From positions 148,901,116 to 148,965,115 of the forward strand of contig NC_081555.1 in NCBI RefSeq assembly GCF_963082655.1: 64,000 nt of DNA. The letters run 5' to 3'. The notes beneath the pieces are model-generated. The model had not been told where the DNA came from and did not search any database. It saw only the letters and a program-made list of their open reading frames with translations. Below are positions 56,062 through 64,000 of the stretch, piece by piece (positions within the stretch are counted from its first letter, which is position 1; every line of letters starts with the position of its first letter). The DNA comes from Stomoxys calcitrans. Taxonomy: Eukaryota > Arthropoda > Insecta > Diptera > Muscidae. The position numbers and the translations under genes were made by a program.

Positions 56062-57646
56062 TATTTGTGTGGATCTGAACGGGACCCTTAGCCCTGAATG
56101 TTTTGAACACCAGCTTAAAAATGCTTTAAGAAAGTTCCATTTTATGGTGTAGCGAAGCGCACCATAGTAGAAATATTCCCCTCTGTTATTCTAACTCATC
56201 TCTGTTATTTACCTTCCTTGCTATACCCTACGATTGCCAACAGTGTAGTGAACAACGTAATCCAGCTTCCAAAGCCCAAACTAAAAACATACCAATCGAC
56301 AACATTGTAATGCCAACCTGTTCGACACATTGAAAAAAAAAGAAAACAGAAAACAAATGAAGAGAAGCACAAACGAAAAATGCCGACCACTACGAGCACA
56401 TGAAAACAACAGTAAAGCACACATTTGCTTGCACTCGCCACCACAAATAGCGGTTTCGATTTTCTTTACACTCTCGGCGGTACTCATTTCGTTGATTTCT
56501 ACGTTTGTCGCTGTATGCTTGCACCAGCTTAACAGTTTTGTTGTTGTTTGCGACAACAACATTCATTCATATTGGCTGCTGTTGCTTGTGATGGTGGTGC
56601 TGTTGGTACTGCTGCTGTACATGGAAGTTTTGTTTATGCCCTGTTTGATGTTTATCGTTAAAAAAAACTTCAACAGCTTTTTAAATGTCTGCTAACATAA
56701 GCACATTATTCTTATGTTCCTCTTTTTTTTCTTTTGCTTAAGTTCAGTACGGCAAGTACCACTGTCAGTCAGCACTTACTCTGTCACTAAACTTTACAAA
56801 AGGGTAGGTTAGGACCATTGAATTTCACAGAAATTATTTATAATGGCTCTTGATGTTTGGTGACAAGTATTTTAAGGGAATTTGACTTTGTATGTTGTTT
56901 TGCAGGAGGGAGAAACAAAACAAAAGACTTAAGAAACGAACTTTAACAAGAAGGGAGAAAATTATGACAAGACATTTATGCAAAGGCTTTTTGAGCTCAA
57001 AAAATTTAAAAAAAAGGATTGAACTTTAAAATTAATAAAATGAAAATATTTTTGTGCATAAGTAGTCCAATCTCCCAATTAAATTTTTTTAGCTAATAAG
57101 AGGCGAATTTTTACCTGCTTTTAGTTAGTTTTAAAGAAATCATTCCATCACAAAAGTCGTCATCTAAGTTGGGCCATTTATGGTTGCATAAAAACCGATC
57201 TTCGAATTAAATTTCTTCTTGTAAGCAATCATAAATCTTTTGATAGCCCAACATATGAAATCTCTACATTTTCAAAAACATGTCATTGTTTACTGATACT
57301 AGATTACAATAATAAATGTGCTGCCATATACAATTTATTGCTGCAATTTCCAGTTTTGTTTTGTACACTTTGCTGCAACGAATCGTGACCTGGCCAATTA
57401 TGACAAGGCGGGTGTACACACTTAACACCTCAACACAGTCTTACGTATGTGCCATATACTAAAGAGGAATGTAGAAGGTTGTGGATTGGAATTTATTTGA
57501 AATAACAAAATAATTATAGACAGAAAAAGATGAGGGAAAAAATGCAAAACAAAAATATATTTTAAACCTTAAAGAGTAGCTTGGTATGCACCGGATAGTG
57601 GAAGAACAAAGGATAAAAAATTTCAAAAACTCTGAATAAGACGCCA
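56062..57646. other. Single-copy island with one ACTTAAG motif
   Basis: No gene is recognised. Overlapping frames on both strands at 56205-56695 have no family resemblance. A short hairpin (tatggtg...caccata, 56143-56166) and the motif at 56918-56942 are the only structured items seen. Confidence 0.45.
56918..56942 (+). other. Shared ACTTAAG motif, copy 7
   Basis: AACAAAAGACTTAAG is followed by AAACGAAC, in single-copy sequence. Confidence 0.7.
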
Positions 57647-58569
57647 AACAAGTAAAGGCGTGCTGAGTTCGGCCGGGCCGAATCTGGTATACCCACTAAA
57701 AATGTTCCCGTATTAACTGAGTTTGTGTTTGAATTATTTTGGTCTCAAGAAGCCATATGGGGATATTGGTACTTAGGTGGGCCTATTGACCATTTCGCAG
57801 AAAACTGGGCACTGAGGTTGTAAGTCATAAGGTAGGGTTTGGCGCCAAATTTCAGCCAAATCAGGTGAAAGTTTAGGATTCTAAGGGCTAAAGAAGTCAT
57901 ATACGGATGGATTTATATGGGGGATATATTTGTGTATAAACCGATTCGTAACATAATTGGCATGGATGTTGGAAGGAAGAACTCAAGTCTTTATTCCAAA
58001 TTTCAGCTAAATTGGATAAAAATTGATGCTTCTAAGGGCTCAAGAGGTCAAATCCGGGGATCGGTTGAGGGTTGTATCTGTCTATAGACTGATTCGGATC
58101 ATACTTGGCACGTATGTTGGATAACTCGAGTTTTCATTCCAAATTTCAGCTAAATCGGATGAAAAATTGAGATTTCTAAGGGCTCAAGAAGTCAAATCCG
58201 GCGATCGGTTTATATGGGGGCTATATCTAAATCTGAACTTATATGGCCCTTTTGCAATCCCCAATGACCTACATCAATAGTAGGTATCTGTGCAAAATTT
58301 CAAGCAGCTAGCATTACGCCTTCGACCTCTATCGTGACTTCGACAGACAGTCGGCCTCTAGCTTTACTCCTTCGGAAGTTAGTGTGCTTTCGATAGACAG
58401 ACGGACGGACGGACGGACAGACGGACGGACGGACATGGCTAGATCGACATAAAATGTCGCGACGATCAATAATATATATACTTTATGGGGTCTCAGACGA
58501 ATATTTCGAGTAGTTACAAACAAAATGACGAAATTAGTATACCCCCCATCCTATGGTGGAGGGTATAAT
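57647..58569 (-). mobile_element. B-family element (B10), diverged array
   Basis: Tail (aacaagtaaaggcgtgctga, hairpin TTCGGCCGGGCCGAA), about three diverged units (gctcaagaagtcaaatccgg), a partly duplicated cttcggaagttagt-type region with two GACAGAC blocks, and an intact head. Confidence 0.82.
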
Positions 58570-58570
58570 A

Positions 58571-58791
58571 TTGGGTTGCCCAAAAAGTAATTGCGGATTT
58601 TTTAAAAGAAAGTAAATGCATTTTTAATAAAACTTAGAATGAACTTTAATCAAATATACTTTTTTTACACTTTTTTTCTAAAGCAAGCTAAAAGTAACAG
58701 CTGATAACTGACAGAAGAAAGAATGCAATTACAGAGTCACAAGCTGTGAAAAAATTTGTCAACGCCGACTATATGAAAAATTTGCCATTGA
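58571..58791 (-). mobile_element. Mariner-derived MITE, copy 7, 3' terminus missing
   Basis: The left terminus is complete, but the copy stops at gactatatgaaaaat, before the right inverted terminus. D-family sequence follows directly. Confidence 0.88.
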
Positions 58792-59707
58792 CATCCAAAT
58801 TGGATATCAAATTCGATTTCTAAACTCATACACCTTTCATTTAAACCCCTTATTGCAAAAGTCAGCAGTATGTCCGGTTCGGGGTTCGGGGCCCTAAAAA
58901 CTATCAATATCGAGCTCCACTCTCTTTAAGACCCAAATTGTCATGGTGAGCAAATAAGTCCTATTTGGGTGTTGATGTGGGGGTGGGACGGTTCCCTAGA
59001 CAGTTGGTCCCGAATGTTGATGCCAGATTCGTGGTCTACTCTCATATACCTTTCATTTGAGCCCTAGATTTCTATAGTCTTCAAACATGACCGATTTGGG
59101 GGATGGGGCGGATACTCAGTGACTTGGCCCTGAAAATATCACATTCGGGTTCTACACTAAAATACCACTTGTTTGAGCCCCGTATGACCGGTTTGGGGGT
59201 TGTTTTGGTTGATGGAACGGCTACTCAGTGACAAATGCCACTTATTTGAGCCCCGTATTGCAATTGTCAGCAAATAGGTCCTATATGGGTGGTGTAACGG
59301 GAGTGGGCTTGCCTCATAGACACTTTTTCCGAAAATTGATTTCAGATTCGTGCTTTACTCCCAAAGCTCTTTCATTTAAGACCCATATTGCTGTGGTCGC
59401 AAATTTGTCCTGTTTGGGGGTTATTTTGGAAGAGGGGCGCCCCCCAAACACTTGGTTCCACATTTGGATATCAGATTAGTATTCTACACTCAAATACCTT
59501 TTATTTGAGCCCAATATTGCCATGGTCAGTAAATAAGTCTTAATTGAGGGGTGTTTTGGGATAGGGGAGGACCCTCAGAAAATTGGTCCCACATTTGGAT
59601 ATCTGTTTCGTATTCTACTCGCAAATTCCTTTCATTTGAGTTCCATATTACCATGTTCGGTAAATATGTCCGATTTAGGGCTGATCCAACAATTGGATAT
59701 CAGATAT
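58792..59707 (+). repeat. D-family element
   Basis: Recurring catacctttcatttgagccc, gggtgggacggttccctag and ggatatcagattcgt blocks are seen. It runs from the truncated MITE to the next A head. Confidence 0.65.
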
Positions 59708-61132
59708 GTTTTTATACCCACCACCGACGGATGGGGGTATATTCATTTTGTCATTCCGTTTGCAACACATCGAAATATCCATTTCCGACCCTATAAACTA
59801 TATATATTCTTCATCGGCGTAAAAATCTAAGACGATCTAGACATGTCCGTCCGTCTGTCTGTTGAAATCACGCTACAGTCTTCAAAAATAGAGATATTGA
59901 GCTGAAACTTTGCACAGATTATTTTTTGTCCATAAGCAGGTTAAGTTCGAAGATGGGCTATATCGGACTATATCTTCATATAGCCCCCATATAGACCAAT
60001 CCGCCGACTTAGGGTTTTAGGGTAATAAAAGCCACATTTATTATCCGATTTTGCTGAAATTTGGGACACTGAGTTGCGTTGGGCCCTTCGACATCCTTCG
60101 TCAATTTGGCCCAGATTGGTCCAGATTTGGATATAGCTGCCATATATTGGGTTGCCCAAAAATTAATTGCGGATTTTTCATAAAATCGGCGTTGACAAAT
60201 TTTTTCACAGCTTGTGACTCTGTAATTGCATTCTTTCTTCTGTCAATTATCAGCTGTTACTTTTAGCTTGCTTTGGAAAAAAAGTCTAAAAAAAGTATAT
60301 TTGATTAAAGTTCATTCTAAGTTTTATTAAAAATGCATTTACTTTCTTTTAAAAAATCCGCAATTACTTTTTGGGCAACCCTATAGACCGATCCTCCGAT
60401 TTATGGCCTTAAGCCCATAAAAGCCACATTTATTATCCGATTTTGCTGAAATTTTGTACAGTGAGTTGTGTTGAGCCCTTCGACATCCTTCGTCAATTTG
60501 GCTTAGATCGATCCAAATTTGGATATAGCTGCCATATAGACCGATCCTCCGCAAAATCTTATCCGATTTTGCTGAAATTTTGGACAGTGAGTTGCGTTAG
60601 GCCCTTCGACATTCTTCGTCAGTTTGGCCCAGATCGGTTCAGATTTGGATATAGCTGCCATATAGACCGATCCTCAGATTTAGGGTCTTAGTCCCATTAA
60701 AGCCGCATTTATTATCCGATTTTGCTGAAATTTTGAACAGTGAGTTACCTTAGGTCCTTCGACATATTTCTTCTATTTGGACCTGATCGGTTCAGATAGA
60801 CCGATCTTTCGATTTAAGGTTTTGGGCCCATAAAAAGCGCATTAATTGTCCGATGTCGCCGAAATTTGAGACAGTGAGTTGTGTTGAGCCCTTGGATATT
60901 TGTCTGCAATTTGGCTCAGATCGGTCCAGATTTGGATAAAGCTGCCATATAGACCGATCTCTCGGTTGAACAATGTCTTGTACTTATAAGCATTTGGTCT
61001 AAATCGGATAATATGTCTATATAGCTGCTGTGGGGCATAAGGTATGCATTTTTCACTGGATTTCACATATATACCCGAGGTGGTGGGTATCCAAAGCTCG
61101 GCCCGGCCGAACTTAATGCCTTTTTACTTGTT
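59708..61132 (+). mobile_element. A-family element (A11), complete, MITE-interrupted
   Basis: Head (tatacccaccaccgacgg), about six units with one shortened near 60545, and an intact tail. The second array unit is split by the MITE at 60147-60381. Confidence 0.87.
60147..60381 (+). mobile_element. Mariner-derived MITE, copy 8, nested in an A array unit
   Basis: Inserted inside the conserved block gctgccata^tagaccgatcc. The right terminus ends gggcaaccc followed by tatagaccgatcc, so the unit can be rejoined on paper. Confidence 0.92.
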
Positions 61133-61890
61133 AATCTTAAATACCTTTCATTTTTCCCCATTGTCGTGAATGGTTTTTATATATATTTGGTAGGTTTTGG
61201 GGGGTGGGGTGGCCTCCTAGGTACTCCATCCGAAATTTAAATACCAAATTTTTGTTTTTAGTTCACTATAAGGAGCATATAAAATTTCGCTTAAATCGCA
61301 GCTCCTATCTCCAAGATCTGGCGTTTTTGAAAATTTGGGCAAGGGGGAGGGTCCGTTCCCCTTCAGATATCAAAAAATGTAGCAACCTATTTTCACTTAC
61401 TTTACTTTAATTGGCTATGACAGAATATTTGTTCCACTAGCCGAACGTAGAATAGCGTTCCAAGCGCCTCGATCTTCTGCGCTCATTCAAAAATCTCTGA
61501 CACCAAGTTTCGAGGTGTCTCCCACAACATGATCTTTCCATCGGGCTTTTGGTCTTCCCGGTTTGTGTGTACCACCGTGTTTGCCTTCAAAATCCTTCTT
61601 TGCTGGAGCTTCTTCATCCATTCTGACAACATGACCTAGCCAACGCTGCCATTTTATTTTGATGCGTGTAACTATGCTATCGTCGTCATACAGCTCGTGG
61701 TTCATACGTCGCCTATATTCTCCGTTAATGCAAACTGGTCTATTTATTTTACGAAGAATCTTTCTCTTAAATACTATAATAATATACCCCATTTTCACCA
61801 CGGGACCATTATACACCATCTGTGAAAATTTCAAGAAAATCAGTACAGCCGTCTCTGAGTCTTTACCGAACAGACAACCCAACAAACGCA
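61133..61890 (+). repeat. D-family element split by a retrotransposon insertion
   Basis: The left part (aatacctttcatttttcccc, gggggagggtccgttcccct, gatatcaaaaaatgtagcaa) and right part (cacgggaccattatacacca, ctgtgaaaatttcaagaaaa) form one D terminus once the insertion at 61397-61790 is removed. Confidence 0.75.
61397..61790 (-). mobile_element. 5'-truncated RTE-like element with 8-bp target duplication
   Basis: The minus-strand C-terminus reads RRMNHELYDDDSI, then RWLGHVVRMDEEAPAKKDF and GRPKARWKDHV, matching 1690-2030 but without that copy's six-codon loss. The 3' tail is an AAGTA-type repeat (ttactttacttt at 61397-61408). attttcac occurs at 61389-61396 and 61791-61798 as the target duplication. 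About 15 bp at the 5' junction (ataataatatacccc) match neither element nor target. Confidence 0.88.
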
Positions 61891-61892
61891 CA

Positions 61893-62116
61893 TTCCTTTT
61901 TATACCCTCCACCATTGGATGGGGTTAATTTCGTCATTCTGTTTGTAAAACCTCTAAATATGCGTCGAAGACCCCAGAAAGTATATATATTCTTGATCGT
62001 CGTGACATTTAAAGTCAATCTAGCCATGTCCGTCCGTTTGTCTGTCGAAAGCACGATAACTTCCGAAGGAATAAAGCTAGCCGCTTGAAATTTTGCTCAA
62101 ATACTTTTTATTTGAG
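61893..62116 (+). mobile_element. B-family head fragment (B11)
   Basis: Head (tataccctccaccattggat), GTCCGTCCGTTTGTCTGTC block and gctagccgcttgaaattttg are present, then the element stops before any array unit. Confidence 0.8.
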
Positions 62117-63049
62117 CACAGATTCATTTTAATAATTAGATAGGCGGATAGATTTGAACAAAATTGTATTTCCATATAAAATTGGAGTGAGCTTTAAGTT
62201 CAATAGAAATTTCCAAGACATTTCGTGGGGTTGGATAGAGATTTGATTTTATTAAAAAAATTTCAAAATCTTTTTTCTTCAGTATCATATGTTTGAAAAT
62301 TTTAATTATCATTAAAATTCTTTTCTATTCACATTAAGAATAGCCACTACTCCCTCACACACTCATATTTTGCCCTTTGTTTTCTTCAAATAAGACACCT
62401 TCTTTGTTTGAAACAAAACAAAGCCTTTCAAACTCAATAGAATTGATTTTCAATTTGTCAAAGAACAAGGTAGACATATTGTGAAACGCTATTTACACGA
62501 TTCCATCACCATCTACTGTTTAGTGTTATAGAGTTTTTTTTTTGAATTCTGCTATTAGAAGTCAATCACATGAAAATGAAAAAATATTTAGAAACTTATT
62601 TGGCACTAATTTTTTATTTACTTACAATTCTCTGTGGTATTTAAACATCTCGCGCGTCTCTAAGAAGTCACGTTTGTGTGGAACAACAAGTAAAGAAGCC
62701 AATGTTAAATCAATAGATTTTTGTGGTGTTGTTCACTCAAAACGACCGACTGACTGACTACGATATGTGCCAAACAAAGTAAACGCTTAAAAATAACAAA
62801 ACAAACAGATATAAATAGCTGTCTGTAAATATCATAGACAAGCAATGGCAGGCCAGTCAGAAAATCAACAAACGTTAAGGTCATCTTAACCGGATGGAAA
62901 TTGAAGTACCCTACGCAAAGGGGATCAGAATTTTAAATAAAAAATTTTCTTAAAAAAAGTTCTGAAAAAATTTCTCAGAATTTGCTTGAATTTTGTTAAC
63001 ATCGGTTAATATTTAGATATAGCTGTCATATACATGCTCTTCCGTCTTT
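62117..63049. other. AT-rich single-copy island
   Basis: No gene is recognised. A TATA-like element (gatataaatag, about 62808-62818) lies in otherwise unremarkable sequence; no transcript can be inferred. Confidence 0.4.
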
Positions 63050-63225
63050 GAGAAAATTTCTTAGAAATTTAGACTTTAGAGAAAAATTTATAAAAATTTT
63101 GTCTCTCGAGAGGGTTTCATAGAATTTTTGTCTCTAGAGAAAATTTCATCGAAACTTTGTCTCTAGGGAAAATTTCTGGAAATGTTGTCTTTAGAGAAAT
63201 TTCCATAGAAATTTTGTATTAAGAC
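63050..63225. repeat. Degenerate tandem repeat, about 29-bp period
   Basis: gtctctagagaaaatttcat-type units have gtct or gact anchors at about 63071, 63101, 63130, 63159 and 63187, giving steps of 28-30 bp. Confidence 0.85.
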
Positions 63226-63249
63226 AGAGTATGTTGTCTGAACTTGTTA

Positions 63250-63935
63250 CAATGTCCTTATGTTGCACTTCTTCGCAACATGTCCACCAACCTACTGAGA
63301 AGTAATTTAGGGTAGGTCACATCACGTTCCAGTAGAGCCAGTGGACACATCTCCGGAATTGAGCCTACGGTTCGGATTCAGGCGTTCTTTTGAGCCTACG
63401 GTACGTGAACATAGTGGCCGACATCTGCAGGTTTCTGAGTGCGCTCCTGGATGTGGTACTTCTAGTTGAGTTTCATATCACAAAGTTTACTCACAAGTGA
63501 GTAGGAGTAGGAAGCATGGCGCTTCAAACTGTCCCACATTAATCTTCCTCGTGAGCAGGCAGATTTCAGTCTCCTCTGGCATAACATTCAGATCCCAAGG
63601 TCTAGCCCAGTCGTATGCAATCTCCAAGAACTGCTTAGCCTTATTGCAAATGTGATTCGGTTCTTTACCCCTAGGTAGTATTGTAACAGTGTCTGCATTC
63701 GGATTTAAATCCCTACTCAGCGAGGATCAAAATGGCCGCCTCTCTCGTGCCATCTGCTTATGCTTATGTCATAAGACACAGAATTTATTCACCTGTTTCT
63801 TAGCAAATGGTTTATCTAAGAATCCTGTACACCCGGTACGGGTCCAAGGATTGGATCAGTGTGGGGTTCTCATATTTTTAAATGCTACTTCGATGTTAAT
63901 GCATATCGGTAACGCACAGTTGGGAAAACAAAAAA
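63250..63935 (-). pseudogene. R1/Jockey-type non-LTR RT fragment, second copy
   Basis: The 63530-63930 part is homologous at DNA level to 35290-35750 (cttcctcgtgagcaggcaga, gtctagcccagtcgtatgc, ggattggatcagtgtg). The YADD region is deleted or scrambled near 63700-63720. Further 3' (63250-63530) pieces such as ALRNLQMSATMFTYRRL and YFSVGWWT belong to the thumb/connection. A small gagcctacggt duplication (63362 and 63397) breaks it further. Confidence 0.7.
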
Positions 63936-63939
63936 AAAA

Positions 63940-64000
63940 ACAAGTAAAAGCGAACTAAGTTCGGCCGGGCCGAATCTTATATACCCTCCACTATGGATCG
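63940..64000 (-). mobile_element. B-family tail, cut by window end (B12)
   Basis: aaacaagtaaaagcgaacta, the hairpin TTCGGCCGGGCCGAA and tataccctccactatggatc form an intact B tail. The rest lies outside the window. Confidence 0.85.

Noticed and set aside
56330..56695. 121-codon frame with hydrophobic segments
   Set aside because: Two frames on the opposite strand overlap it, there is no domain, and the hydrophobic part comes from a run of gctgttgctt/gtgctgttgg-like simple sequence.

Overview
The window reads as non-coding, repeat-packed DNA of a higher fly (Diptera; a calyptrate such as a muscid or blow fly is my guess). The guess rests on AT-rich sequence, very dense short mobile elements, mariner-derived MITEs with TA target sites, tRNA-type SINEs and decayed insect non-LTR retrotransposons. 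I found no convincing host gene, tRNA, rRNA or CRISPR array. The open frames are either pieces of decayed transposons or artefacts of a 153-bp tandem repeat whose length is divisible by three.

The dominant component is a superfamily of non-autonomous elements, called A, B and C here. Each has a 'head' (tatacccaccaccgaagg or tataccctccaccata, followed by a GTCC/GTCTG-rich block), a central array of about 153-bp units carrying gatatagctgccatata, and a 'tail' with the inverted head motif, a GC-rich hairpin (GTTCGGCCGGGCCGAAC) and a TTTTTACTTGTT end. Subterminal inverted repeats, a central tandem array and a 3' hairpin resemble non-autonomous Helentron/DINE-1-like rolling-circle elements; that assignment is inference. 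About two dozen copies lie in both orientations, several joined directly tail-to-head.

Other components are: an RTE-like non-LTR element (about 1.68-4.54 kb, minus strand) with fragments at 10.0-10.96 kb and 61.4-61.8 kb; a second R1/Jockey-type non-LTR family (35.2-36.3, 43.6-44.2, 44.6-45.0 and 63.25-63.9 kb, all minus); eight copies of a roughly 237-bp mariner MITE, at least four nested inside A or B elements; a 598-bp foldback mariner derivative (40.05-40.64 kb); three fragments of another DEAHF-type transposon (22.6-23.3, 25.5-26.1, 32.1-32.4 kb); a tRNA-derived SINE (6.45, 12.15, 34.93 kb); and a diverged roughly 130-bp-periodic family D (19.6, 33.1, 40.9, 53.4, 58.8, 61.1 kb).

Between these lie about a dozen AT-rich single-copy islands of 0.3-1.8 kb. 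Five regions, mostly such islands, share a short motif (ACAAAAGACTTAAG plus a conserved flank, seven copies) that no recognised repeat explains. This motif and the strict 153-bp periodicity are the observations I consider most worth following. Boundaries are read by eye and are usually good to about 5-20 bp.
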